A stretch of 64,000 nucleotides of DNA, taken from contig OY752141.1 in the NCBI GenBank assembly GCA_963573315.1, positions 2,852,001-2,916,000 on the forward strand, given 5' to 3'. Numbering within the stretch: position 1 is the stretch's first letter; each line of letters starts with the position of its first letter. Shown here in pieces: positions 37,929 through 47,954 of the stretch. Under the pieces are notes generated by a model that saw only the letters and a list, made by a program, of their open reading frames with translations, did not search any database and was not told where the DNA came from. Source of the DNA: Entomortierella parvispora (Eukaryota; Mortierellomycota; Mortierellomycetes; Mortierellales; Mortierellaceae). A program made the translations under genes and the position numbers.

Positions 37929-40846
37929 ATGCCTTCCTTCAAATTCAAGGTCATTATCGTCGGAGGAGGCATCTCAGGCCTCGCCATGGGTGTCATGCTC
38001 GAGCGCGCCGGCATAGACTACCTGATCCTCGAAACTGCGGACGTGATCCGACCCCTAGGCGCCGTGATGAGTCTTCAACCGACTGTCCTGAGGGCTATGG
38101 AACAACTCGGTCTACTGGAGGATCTCCTCCGCCAATCCAATGTCATGACAGGCGTCACCTTGCTCGACCACAAGCTGAACAATGTTTGTGAACTCAATAT
38201 CGACTACGCGCGAGAAAGGTACCTGAAATTCTCTTCCATGAATGCGTTTTGTCCTCGTTGATTGAGGTTTTCTTGGAAGAGCACTGCAGGCCGGACGCTA
38301 TGGTCCAAAGTTCGCCCGACCTTTCTTCCCACACTACCACGCCTTCATCTTCCCCAGCATGTTGCCGTTTGGCTTGTACTCCACTGAGCTCCCACTGAGC
38401 TCATCGAAACAAAAAAGAAGAATCGAAGATCGAAATCCACTCAGCTTTGTGCGCCCATCACATCATAGGCCCAGATCCCTTGCTTCGAGGGTCCATTTGT
38501 TCACCGACGCTCCTGTGTTTAATTCTTATTGTCGTTCCCCTCTCTTTTTGTTATCTTTATTTCCCACCAAAAAGATACGGATACGATGCCCTGACCATTG
38601 TCCGTCCCAAACTCTTTGGTATTTTCCTGTCCCGTATTCCCGCCTACAAGATTCTCTTTGGCAAGACCGTAGTCTCGACTGCTCAAAACAAAGATGGGGT
38701 CAAAGTTCGATGCAAGGACGGATCGATTTACTCTGGCGATATCATAGTGGGGGCTGATGGAGCAGAATCGCCCATTCGGGAGGCGTTCTATGAAGAGATT
38801 CGAAGACGGTCATCCGACGGCAAGATGCCGCACCCAAGTGATAGTGAAAAACCAAAGCTGGAGCAACGGTGTGTGGTGGGCGTGACCCAGCCTCTTCCAG
38901 TGAGGCAGTTCCCTGTTCTAAAGTCCAAGAGCTGCCAACTGCAGTTGATAATGCCCCGAGATCGTAACTGCATGGTAGGTCCTTTTTTTATAGAAAAGAT
39001 TGTGGACAAAACAACTGTGACTAACACGTCTCTCATGTTATGACAGATCTGGATTGTGCCAATGGCCGAGAACCGATTTGGGTGGAGTGTCACAGCACCA
39101 TTGCCAAAGCCCAAGAACTCGATACTTACCGCAAATGAGGACCGTAAGATACGATTACAACGGACGAAGAATCTGGAAAATAGTGGTTTTGAATTTCGGG
39201 AAGGCGAACGGCATGACTCACGGCAAGACACTTTAGGCACTCAGGATTACTCGATCGCCTCTTTCAATTCGTCGTCATCCGTAACATCATCTTCACTCCA
39301 CGCTTCCTACGACAACGAGAGCATTAGCTACAGAAGCAATAGCCTGAACACAAGGGTCAATATGGATTATCTCAGTGAAGGTCTGCAGTCCATCACATTG
39401 GCATCGGACGATCGTCCGCGATTTGACAGGAACAATAGCAACAGCTTCAAGGATAATCATATCATAAAAAAACGAAGGTCCATGGGAATCCTTTCCAAGA
39501 GCAGTTCGGCTGCCTCTACAACCAGCAGCACCAGCAGTGATTCAAAAGCCACCTTCCAGTGGTACCCGGTTTTTTTACAGCCCGACGATGCTTCGACTGA
39601 GCATTTGACTGTACAGCCAGGTGACCGGATCTGGAATCAGGTGGACCCAAAATACTCGATTGATGAAGATATCCGAGACCAGCCTTCTCCATTTGGTGGC
39701 ACTTTTGGAGACATGATCGACGCAACGACCAAGAATATGGTTGCAATGGTGGTGGTAGAAGAGAAGTTTTATCATACATGGCATTTTGGAAGGACAGTGT
39801 TAATAGGAGACGGTAAGTTTCCATTGGATTTGACTCTTGTTTTTCGCAGATCCTGTGTTACATACTCACACGTTCCTTCTTTCACATAACGTCTACTTTT
39901 TCGAGATTAGCTTGCCACAAGGTACCCAATCTACGATCTCCCTCGTGTATCCCACCGCTGACCGATAGCAGCTTTTCACTAACTCTTTTCCTAACCTCAA
40001 ACTGACAGCTCTTACCCTCGTCAGGACATGGAACGACGCAGGCAGTGTTGGATGTCATCAGCTTAGTTTCACTTCTGGTCGATCTGCCTAGTAATTCGGC
40101 CACGGACATCGATGCCTTGTTTCGACTTCATTTCCAACGACGAGGCCCTGAAGCCCGGTCTGCCGTCATTGCGTCAAAGGATCAGGACCAACTCCTGTTC
40201 AACCGGGTAAAACTACTGAACTCGTGTCGGAAAATGTTTTTAATTCGATCTAAAACAGTGTGACTAACCTCATTCGCTTATTCTTCGGGCTCATCGCAAC
40301 CGTCCACAGGGTGTATCAGGAAAGATTGTTCGAAAGATGGCCTCGAACTGGGTTGCAGAGAGGATCAAGGTCCGACTAGGAGACAATATACTTGAGCGAC
40401 GACCCATGCTCCACTTTTTGAAACCGATTCCCGACAAAGGTTATCACCCCAACAAGGATAGAACTGTTCCACTGCCCCAAGACAAACGGTTCGAGTCTGC
40501 TAGGAGAAAGTCCATCTCCTCGGGGCACATTAGGCTAAGCAAAAAAGGCAGTGGCAAAGGGGAGGATGAAGGGATGGCTGATGTCGTGTTTGATTCGTCA
40601 TTGTTTTCAGTATCGACCCCCTCGCTCCTTTTGCCGTCGGGTTTTGATTCCTTGTCGTCATCATCTCCAAAGTATCCTCCTGTCCCGTCGTTGCCAAAGT
40701 CGCTGAGACCCATGTCCTCACTGATGGATGTCGAAGGGACATTGGTCCCGAGCATGACAAAGAAGTCTGAAGCCCATCATCTTGACCAGGTTTACTTGGA
40801 TTCCAAGCTCACAAAGACAGGACATTGGCACATGTATGATCAATAA
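37929..40846 (+). CDS. FAD-dependent aromatic-type monooxygenase, copy 2, with insertion and C-terminal extension
   Basis: Six exons: 37929-38218, 38575-38974, 39047-39812, 39911-39921, 40009-40206 and 40310-40846. They give 733 residues, about 215 more than copy 1. Motifs: VIIVGGGISGLAMGVMLERA at the N-terminus, IIVGADGAESPIREAF, and TVLIGDACHKLLPSSGHGTT near residue 483. The last motif is assembled from three exons, the middle one only 11 nt. Compared with copy 1, exon 3 carries about 120 extra residues of Ser/Asn/Arg-rich sequence before the GD motif. The last 180 residues form a basic then Ser/Pro-rich tail with no similarity to copy 1. The usual G in GGxGxN of the third motif is replaced (PSSGHGTTQ), so activity could be altered. 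The first intron is unusually long (356 nt). The substrate is unknown. Confidence 0.88.
39911..39921 (+). other. 11-nt microexon encoding the Ala-Cys-His-Lys step of the FAD motif
   Basis: The upstream exon ends GGA GAC G|GTAAGT and the downstream one starts CTC TTA CCC after ACAG. The 11 bases CTTGCCACAAG between GATTAG and GTACCC supply exactly A-C-H-K, matching the uninterrupted GDACHKSLP of the paralogue at 34749. Phase and homology both require it. Confidence 0.85.
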
Positions 40847-40847
40847 A
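40842..40847 (+). terminator. AATAAA overlapping the stop codon of monooxygenase copy 2
   Basis: The hexamer includes the TAA stop itself. If used, the 3' UTR would be very short; the convergent F-box gene ends at 41096. Confidence 0.35.
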
Positions 40848-41095
40848 AATGATATAGACTGCAGTGGCAACCCCCAACTCTACCAAAACAAAAAAAATCA
40901 TTGTGGTTTCTGAAGACCTGAACATCCTGTGGTTGAACGATAGGTTTACAAGCCATTGCCGTAAACTTCCATGAGATTGTCAAGCCAACAAAGCACCGAC
41001 CTGGATGGACAATGACCTTGTGCGAAAATTGGAGGTGATCTGAACATTGGTTCATCTTGAAGCAAGCTGGATAATGAATCCCGAAGGTATCCTTT

Positions 41096-43016
41096 TTATT
41101 CATTGTCGCTGCCATTATCAGCTGGTCGGATATGATTCAGCTGAATGGCCAATGCCGGTCTAAATGTCTGAATCTCTTGCGCTTGTGAGGTCGACATGCC
41201 AGATCCACTTCTGATGATCAACTTTTTCAGACTCTGCATAGGCATCGTACCAGCAGCCTCCGTCTCTTCTTGAGCCGCACTGCCAGACATTTGACTCTTA
41301 CGGCCGCTCAGCCACTCGATCTCTGGTCTCCTCATAGATTTCTCGAGCCCTGACAATTCCAAGATTCGAAGTCGATCTAATTGACCCAATCTCCAGAGTC
41401 CAGTCGACAATGTCAGTGGTAGGCGCAAGTCTCGCATGTGCAACGATTCCAAGTCTGACAGACGCTCGATTTGACTGTAGATCTGCTTCAGGATCAGTTG
41501 GCATCTGTATTCTTGAGCAGAGTGGACGGCAGATGTTGGGGGAATGTTTCCATGGGGTTGTGAGGTAGAGGATGCTCCATTGAAGGAAGTTAGGCCGTCC
41601 ATGGTGTCCAAATCAGTCCCTTCCATCATATCAGGCGCTGGTAACGACATGGGTGCCCCAAGGATCTGGTATTCGAGGAGCGGATCAAAGAAGCCTGCGG
41701 CTGTAGGCAAGGCCGACTGAGTAGCCATTGCACCTGTACCCCCTAACGACGGTTCGCCGATCGTGCTTGTCAATCCAAACTCGATCAAGATCTGATGGAG
41801 ACTGTTGAGCGAGAACTGGAGTATTTTCAACTTTAGGCACTTCCAAAGCCGATGAAAAAACACGCCTGCGGTGACTCTATGACAGTACAAGAAAGAAACC
41901 GCCTCGAGAGATTCACAGGTGGTCAGCAAGTGCCGAAGACCATTGTCGGACATGTGTGCGCAGCAGTTGAGGACAATGGTATGCAGATCTGGGTTATTGT
42001 CGGCCAAAACATTCAGCGCTTCGTCCTCAACTCGAGTCGACATTAGATTGACATCCCGAAGATACCGGGAGTGCCCAAACAGGACCTCGAACCCTTTCGA
42101 TTCGATCTGGTTGCAGTTTGAAAAGTTGATGGTCGTCAGCTCGGTCCATTGATGGGTGATTTTGAACGGCTGCGGTGATCCCATGGATTCTTCTTCTTCG
42201 TCCATCTCCATTGAACTAGCGACGTCCAAGGCTTCGCACCATCGGATCAATCCTCTGTGTGTCAGGGACCTGTTACCAGAGACAGTCAGGACCTGAATAT
42301 AAGGGGAGGTTTTTGTGATTTGAAAGAGCGCCTCGTCCGTCATCAGATGAGTCTCTGTCATGTCCAGATACCGAAGGTTTCCAGATCCTTGGAATGAAGG
42401 TTGGAAATATCGGTTGTCCTCGGGATGAGAGCCTTGTAGCCGGGGGATTGAGAGTCGTTCCAGTTTTTGAAGATGGACAACTGCCTCCAAAAGATCTGCA
42501 ATATTCCAACCAGCTTCTAATTCCAGGAGATTGGGCGTGTGTTTCAAGGCTGCGACTAGAGGAGAACACAGGTGGGTCTGGAAAAGGGGACAAAAAGGTG
42601 AGAGGGGGGTTAGTCAGGTCGATCCAAGTTGATACTGAAGGCGATAGATAGGAAAGGAAGCAGTGGCGGGCCCTTACAAAGGATCTGGCTACGGTCAGAC
42701 GTCGACAAAAGATGCCGCAACGGACCACACCGAGCCCGAAGCTTGCCATGTTGAACCCAAGGAGACTGATATCAACGTCCTCATAGAGGATCGGGCAGCA
42801 GATCGAGTACCAAGTCTTGTTGATCCTGCTTGCGCGCGCAAGACTGGTCTTGCAGAGATATGAGGCAATGCAGGCTGCAATCTCGGGCAACTCGACAGCC
42901 GACAGGACCGTCTTTGGTGCGATATGATGAGAGTGAGCAAAGTTGGCGGTGTCCATGGCTGCAGTTGGAATCGAGAGAGCAGGAGGGGACGAACAGACCA
43001 AGGTCTCGAGGGGCAT
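41096..43016 (-). CDS. F-box/leucine-rich-repeat protein (RNI-like)
   Basis: Two exons (43016-42678, 42577-41096) give 606 residues. The start MPLETLVCSSPPALSIPTAA leads to an F-box-like segment (VELPEIAACIASYLCKTSLA, ASRINKTWYSICCPILYEDV). The LRR array includes NLRYLDMTETHLMTDEAL, LTTINFSNCNQIESKGFEVL, LHTIVLNCCAHMSDNGLRHL and LEAVSFLYCHRVTAGVFF. A less regular C-terminal part ends RPADNGSDNE. The Cys-containing LRRs resemble AMN1-type repeats as in the cNMP-F-box protein, whereas the gene at 44803 has irregular repeats. The expected role is SCF substrate selection. It is convergent with monooxygenase copy 2. Confidence 0.88.
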
Positions 43017-43689
43017 GGAGTGAAAGGTAATTGTCGATTGCGCAACACAACCAAGGGGAGAAAAGGAAGGGAGGGAAGGAATGAGAGCGATGGATGAATG
43101 GGGTGTTGGGATGAAGAGAAGAATGGGGAGGAAGGGAGAATGGAGAGCGAATTGACAGGGAGACGAAAGCGAAGGAAAGGAAGGGTAGGAGGGACAGAGA
43201 GAAGGAAGAAGGTTGGAGGAAGGAAGGAACGAACGAGCGAAGAGAACAAAAGGAACGAATTGTGAGAGAGGAGGAAGGGGCGGCACAAAAATAGAGAAAA
43301 GTGTGTCCGTGGGCACACTTTTTTTTTTTTGTTCTCGCACACTCGCACTCGCACTCACACGCTTTCACACCCTTGCACTCTCACACACTCTGACACTTTC
43401 ACACTCTCACACTCTCACACTCTCACACTCCCACACTCTCAACCGACTTGTGGCATGGCGCTTGATTTGGGTTCCCGTGTGGGAGGTGTAGAGGACAAAC
43501 AAGAAGGACACTGATCAAGAGTGAGCCGCGCAGTGCCCTCCATCCGCTGCTGATTTGATTCTTCGCCATCGCCCCAACTCTGTTTCTCGCACAGACTCCT
43601 TTTAGCTTTCTTCAAGAGACGCACCCGCATTCCCTCTCTCATGCATTCATTGTTGCTTCCCTCTCCTCCCATTCAACGCAATCAGATAG
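43017..43689. other. upstream region of the F-box/LRR gene
   Basis: The first 250 bases are purine-rich on the plus strand (GGAAGG, GAGAGG motifs), followed by a T/A run at 43319-43330 and the CACACTCT microsatellite. It probably contains the promoter and 5' UTR of the minus-strand gene. No gene is seen. Confidence 0.5.
43336..43440. repeat. CACACTCT/CACTCG microsatellite
   Basis: About 105 bases of imperfect short repeats (CACACTCTCACACTCTCACACTC with CACTCGCACTCGC variants). It lies 320-425 bases upstream of the minus-strand F-box gene start. Confidence 0.9.
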
Positions 43690-44520
43690 TTCCAAAGTCT
43701 GTTGTTCGAGCACACCCAGGTCCCATGCCTCCTCATTCACGCCATTGAGCTCGAGAACAGGGGCGATTCCGAGTTTGAGTGTGAACTCTTTAGTCCACAT
43801 CTCTTCAAAGCGGTACAGTTCTCCTTTATTTCAGTGGCACCCTTTCGACTTCATCCGTCGGCGTTGAAAACTCTCACATAGGTCTGGATGAACGCTCCAA
43901 CCACAGAAACCCCCTGGAAAGTACTGACCGATTGCTCAAACTTGGAGCAGATGCATGTTGACAATTTGGCCTTGGACCTAGAGAATAGCTCTCTGTGTAC
44001 GAGAATGTGTGGTGCCGCATGAGGGTCCTTTATCTCCGTGAAAATTAGTATTATCCCGAGGATTTCAAGACATTGATTGAGGTAATTGTTCGACAGACAG
44101 AGCCGCAAATACTGGAGGCCAACTTGGACTCATGGAGGACTCTCCAGAAAAAGCTGTCGACATCTGGAAACTTAAACGGTTCTGAACAAGAAAGTCGCCA
44201 ACAGCTGTCTGGTAAAGCTATCTAAGGGATGATGTCCACCATAGCGTCTCTGGTTACGTTCAAGGCGAGAGTGCTTTGAAAACCTTACAGTTGGCAATTT
44301 CAATTCGACTGACAGTACTTGAGCCCGAGTCCTGGTTCAAATCCCAATCAGACTCTCAGCCCTTGATCCTTGAGCGCCTTTCGACTATGGTGAATTTGGA
44401 GGTGTGGCAATCGTTGGGGGCTGCCTTCAATATACTGGCGGGGGCTATTTTTCACCCTCAAGGCCGGCACATTACAGTCACTAAAGTGTTTGCTTTGACC
44501 AGAGCACTTATAAATTTGTA
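43690..44520 (+). pseudogene. possible decayed F-box/LRR-type gene remnant
   Basis: On the plus strand an open stretch of about 60 codons near 43690-43870 includes LLIHAIELENRGDSEFECEL and FRLHPSALKTLT. It is followed, in shifting frames, by WKVLTDCSNLEQMHVDNLAL and by leucine-rich fragments to about 44520. The style (Leu/Trp-rich lines of about 25 residues) resembles the C-terminal halves of the F-box/LRR genes at 17361 and 44803. Stops and frame changes prevent a continuous product and no start is identifiable. This is a weak call based on composition and position next to an intact family member. Confidence 0.3.
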
Positions 44521-44802
44521 CTGATGTCGGTTGGGGCCTTGTAGAAGAAGATGTTGGTTGGGGCGGGCCTTGCAAGTGTTTGTAAGACAGGAGAATAAAA
44601 GTGATGAGCCGTAGAAAAAAAAACGTGATTCGCGTCGCTCACGCGTTGAAACAATAGCAGAACTTGGCCAGGGGGGCACAGAGGTCAGTTGTCGTGGCTT
44701 TAACGACTGTGTCACATCAAATGCCTTTTCTCCCTCGCTGTGCATTCCTCTTCCACATCCATCAAGTTACATTTCCACCATTCATTTTCCACCATTCACA
44801 TT
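44521..44802. promoter_or_regulatory. upstream region of the F-box-like/LRR gene at 44803
   Basis: 280 bases ending in a repeated TTTCCACCATTCA just before the ATG (44770-44799). No other structure is recognised. Confidence 0.4.
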
Positions 44803-46392
44803 ATGGATCTACCTGAAATTCGGCTGAATGTCAGTACAAGACTCTGTAATCGCGATCTAGCTTCCTGTGTCCGTGTCTCAAAGCTCTGGCACCAAACCTT
44901 CCTACCGATCCTCTATTCCATAAGCAATTTTACGGCCGATGGAAAAGCCTGGACGTCTTTCCAACCCTACCTACATTTTATTCGAGAGCTCACCATCTAC
45001 ACTGAAGGCGCCACAGATGATTATGACAGTCTCCTTAGGAATTGCCGTCTTCTAAGCACAATTCAATTGACCTTTCATGGCAGCGACGACGATGAAGGCA
45101 ATGAAAAAAGTGGCGAACAGGAGGAACGCTTGTTCTATTTGCAACTCATTGAACGGAACCCACATCTGCGACAGATCCTCCTGAATGGACCCCTTCATCC
45201 ACAATCTGGCGCAGAAATATTGGCCACAGTGGCACAGCACTGTCGAAGAGTCGTTGATTTGGATCTATATCGTTGCTCGTTGACAGGAAATGTCCTGTCC
45301 AGGTTTCTGGAGATTGCACCACGGTTGACAAAACTGGATTTGTGTCAATGTTGGCCAGATAGTATCCAAGCAGGCGATCTTTGGGGCAAAGACAAGGACA
45401 TGAGCAGCAGCTCTTTACCAGAGTTTTCGTCCTTGCGGGAACTGATTGTCATTGTGGGCGGTCTGGGCGCGCTGTCTTGGAAGGATGTGGTCCATCTGTT
45501 CGCAAACAGTCCAAGGCTTGAGATGATGTCTTGGTACGGATTTGGTCCTAATGATATTGACACGTTTGTCCCGATCTTGTGCTCTGCTCTTCGTGGACTG
45601 GCCGATGCCGAATATCAATACGAAGGAAGCATGGAGGGGAAATGGCCACATCATGTGCGCCATGCCGGTTGTTGGCCAAAGCTACATTCTTTGGGGATCA
45701 TGGGACTCTCTGGTATATACCGCTCTCGTTTTTCGGACGACCTATTCACGGAGCTATTGGAATCTTGCCCAAACAGTCTCAAAACGCTCACTGTGCCTGA
45801 GGTGACAATAGGGCCACAGGCCACAGAGGCTCTTCGGCAACATTTAGGGTCGCTTGAGGTCCTACATCTTCCTACGACCAGTGGCCTCACACAGGAGATC
45901 CTGTCCACCTGCACTCAGTTGCAAGAGTTCCGAGGAGGAGGGTTTTATGCCCAAGAGGTCATGGATGTCCATCCAGTTCGTTCAAGTGAAACCCCGATAG
46001 TGTCGACATATTTATCATCGTCATTCTCGCTCCCGGCCCCCTATTCTCCGCCTCAGCCTTGGGTTTGCCACAAGATCCGAGTACTTGATATGACGCTGGT
46101 GAGGATGCCCGAAGACGATGCCAACCGGTTCGTGTTTGAAAGGCTCGCTCGGTTAAAGCACCTTCGATTCCTGGGCCTATGCTCCTTCCCTGTTGAAGGC
46201 CTCCAAGGATTGACACCGAAAATCATTGCTCGATGTTTGGGCTTGAACAGGGACGACGCTTTGTGGAATCGAGGTGGGGCGTTCAACTTCTTTAATGAGG
46301 GCTCGCAAGCGAGTCTGATCCAAAGATGGCCGTGGCTGCAAGCACTATTGGAAGCTTGGCCAGTGATGGAACATTGCTGCCTCAGCGCCTGA
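44803..46392 (+). CDS. F-box-like/LRR protein, intact paralogue of the 17361-18970 gene
   Basis: A single uninterrupted exon gives 529 residues. The ATG at 44803 (MDLPEIRLNVSTRL) is chosen because the open frame upstream has no ATG and because it aligns with the start of the minus-strand copy. The F-box-like N-terminus (LASCVRVSKLWHQTFLPILY) is followed by irregular LRRs with lines such as LDLDLYRCSLTGNVLSRFLE-like VVDLDLYRCSLTGNVL and LTKLDLCQCWPD. Later come CWPKLHSLGI, TEALRQHLGSLEVLHLPTT and the family-typical PQPWVCHKIRVLDMTLVRMP, ending LLEAWPVMEHCCLSA. It lacks the regular Cys-type repeats of the 41096 gene, so at least two LRR subfamilies occur here. The presumed role is SCF substrate recognition; no target can be inferred. 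Its stop lies 94 bases from the convergent dioxygenase stop. Confidence 0.88.
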   Translation: MDLPEIRLNVSTRLCNRDLASCVRVSKLWHQTFLPILYSISNFTADGKAWTSFQPYLHFIRELTIYTEGATDDYDSLLRNCRLLSTIQLTFHGSDDDEGNEKSGEQEERLFYLQLIERNPHLRQILLNGPLHPQSGAEILATVAQHCRRVVDLDLYRCSLTGNVLSRFLEIAPRLTKLDLCQCWPDSIQAGDLWGKDKDMSSSSLPEFSSLRELIVIVGGLGALSWKDVVHLFANSPRLEMMSWYGFGPNDIDTFVPILCSALRGLADAEYQYEGSMEGKWPHHVRHAGCWPKLHSLGIMGLSGIYRSRFSDDLFTELLESCPNSLKTLTVPEVTIGPQATEALRQHLGSLEVLHLPTTSGLTQEILSTCTQLQEFRGGGFYAQEVMDVHPVRSSETPIVSTYLSSSFSLPAPYSPPQPWVCHKIRVLDMTLVRMPEDDANRFVFERLARLKHLRFLGLCSFPVEGLQGLTPKIIARCLGLNRDDALWNRGGAFNFFNEGSQASLIQRWPWLQALLEAWPVMEHCCLSA

Positions 46393-46411
46393 AGCCCATC
46401 TTTATCAGTGA

Positions 46412-46417
46412 AATAAA
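46412..46417 (+). terminator. AATAAA polyadenylation signal candidate (F-box-like gene)
   Basis: The hexamer is 20 bases after the stop codon, in a 94-base convergent gap. Confidence 0.4.
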
Positions 46418-46486
46418 ACAGGGCCAACCTTCAAAAGAAACGTTTTATTGAAGTAACGTGAATGAAGTAGGAGGCGGGATTCACCC

Positions 46487-47668
46487 CTAGCTTTTAAACA
46501 TGGACAATATGGATGCATCCCCATACCCCACAAGATTTCTCACCACAGGATTATCTACGCCAAAGGGAGTTGACTTCACCGGTTTCTTCATTGGTGCAGC
46601 TTTGCGGAAACTGTTGTGTTCCTCGTCGTTTACATGAACAGGATAGGGCAAATGTGTTGACGTTTTGAACCCCGTGTAGGCCTTTTGTCGCTGCAAGAGT
46701 GCATTTTTGTCAGCGTTTCCTTTGGGCAGCATGCAGATGTAGGAGACAGCGCGTGTACGACCCTCAGCAGTAGGTGGTCTGTTGCAATGAATCAGTCGTG
46801 AATCCCAAAGCAGCAAACATCCTGCAGGTGTCCGCAGGACCACGGCATTTTTCGGATCGACTTCGGGCAGAGTGTTTGGAACCCTGTAAAAGTCGCCACT
46901 TGTTTTTGCCCTCACATCCCGCCCAGTCCAGTCAATGTTGTGTGTTCTTGGATAGACGATCAATCCGCCGTCGCATAGTCCTGTGTTCGGAAGCATGGTG
47001 TATTGTCCCTGGACACAGATCCGCTCCTGCTGTGTAGGTTTCTGGTCACGATGGGGCCACATCCTGTAGCGCCCTGTCGTATGAACTAGACCCAGCTTGT
47101 CTTCCCCGGTCTTGACGGATGCTGGGAGCAAAGGTGCTGCGGATTCAGTAGCTACCTTGACCTCGACGGTGCGACTCGCCTCTCCATTGCTATATCCAAA
47201 TGGAATCTCCACTGTCCTAGTCTCAAGTTGACTCTCACCTTCTCCAACCGCGTTGTGAGCGTAGCGTGGGTTCGGATACATGTTGGCTCCATCAAAACTG
47301 GTAAGTAGTTTGGTAGAGGGCACTTCCCAGAGATCTGCAAAGACTTGTACCACATTTGGCTCGATACGCGCTTTCCATGCAAAATCTGCTTGTCCGACTC
47401 CATATCCAAACACAATCCCATGAATCTGTCTAGGCCAGGTGGAGCCAATATCCCAAGTTGAAGTATCGCTACGCGAGATCCCGGATCCGAGATCCTCGAG
47501 AAAGGTCCAAAACTCGGAATACCTTGCTTGTGCCTCTGCCTCGCTTGTCACCTGCACAACCACATAACCCTCTGCTTTCAAATAGTCTTGAATCTCATCT
47601 GCCTGAGAAGGATCAAAGACCGGTGGGTACAGGTTGGGAATGTCGTCGGGGCTGTTTACATACGCCAT
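46487..47668 (-). CDS. phytanoyl-CoA dioxygenase-like (2-oxoglutarate/Fe(II)) protein
   Basis: A single exon of 393 residues. The start MAYVNSPDDIPNLYPPVFDP was preferred over an in-frame ATG at 47791. That extension runs through a homopolymer-coded Phe run and looks like 5' UTR. The iron-binding triad is visible as His206 and Asp208 in MWPHRDQKPT and His294 in SRLIHCNRPP, followed by the Arg that usually binds 2-oxoglutarate (EGRTRAVSYICML). The N-terminal DYLKAEGYVVVQV is a typical PhyH family opening. GLIVYPRTHNIDWTG and TPAGCLLLWDSRLIH are the jelly-roll strands around the site. Many fungal relatives hydroxylate small metabolites; the substrate is not predictable. No peroxisomal targeting signal is seen at the C-terminus (SMFKS). 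Confidence 0.87.
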   Translation of the reverse strand: MAYVNSPDDIPNLYPPVFDPSQADEIQDYLKAEGYVVVQVTSEAEAQARYSEFWTFLEDLGSGISRSDTSTWDIGSTWPRQIHGIVFGYGVGQADFAWKARIEPNVVQVFADLWEVPSTKLLTSFDGANMYPNPRYAHNAVGEGESQLETRTVEIPFGYSNGEASRTVEVKVATESAAPLLPASVKTGEDKLGLVHTTGRYRMWPHRDQKPTQQERICVQGQYTMLPNTGLCDGGLIVYPRTHNIDWTGRDVRAKTSGDFYRVPNTLPEVDPKNAVVLRTPAGCLLLWDSRLIHCNRPPTAEGRTRAVSYICMLPKGNADKNALLQRQKAYTGFKTSTHLPYPVHVNDEEHNSFRKAAPMKKPVKSTPFGVDNPVVRNLVGYGDASILSMFKS

Positions 47669-47954
47669 TTCTTGGAATGGTCTGTTTGTTGGAAGGAAAG
47701 AAAGGAATGAAGGAATGCATTTCGAATGCTGCGGCAACCATGTAAAAACCAGGAAAAAAAAAGGCACTGCCACCTTGGACGATCTCTCCATATCACTTTT
47801 TCACTGCGCCTGGCGTCAACTAACATTCTCGACAACTCGCAAAGCAAGCTTCTAGATGCTAAAAAATTGCGGCGCGTCCTTGCATGCACATGTATTCTAT
47901 CCTGGTCTGTGTCATTCGAATTGACCCCAGAAATGGTGGCGTTGAGTGTCAACT

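Noticed and set aside
38219-38574. Possible extra coding exon in the long first intron of monooxygenase copy 2 (reading AGRYGPKFARPFFPHYHAF near 38290)
   Set aside because: No acceptor and donor pair keeps the frame, and the direct join ERYGYDALTIVRPKL matches the paralogue perfectly without it.
47669-47791. Upstream in-frame ATG extending the phytanoyl-CoA dioxygenase-like protein by 41 residues
   Set aside because: The extension reads through a homopolymer-coded Phe run and has no family similarity; the downstream Met fits the family start.
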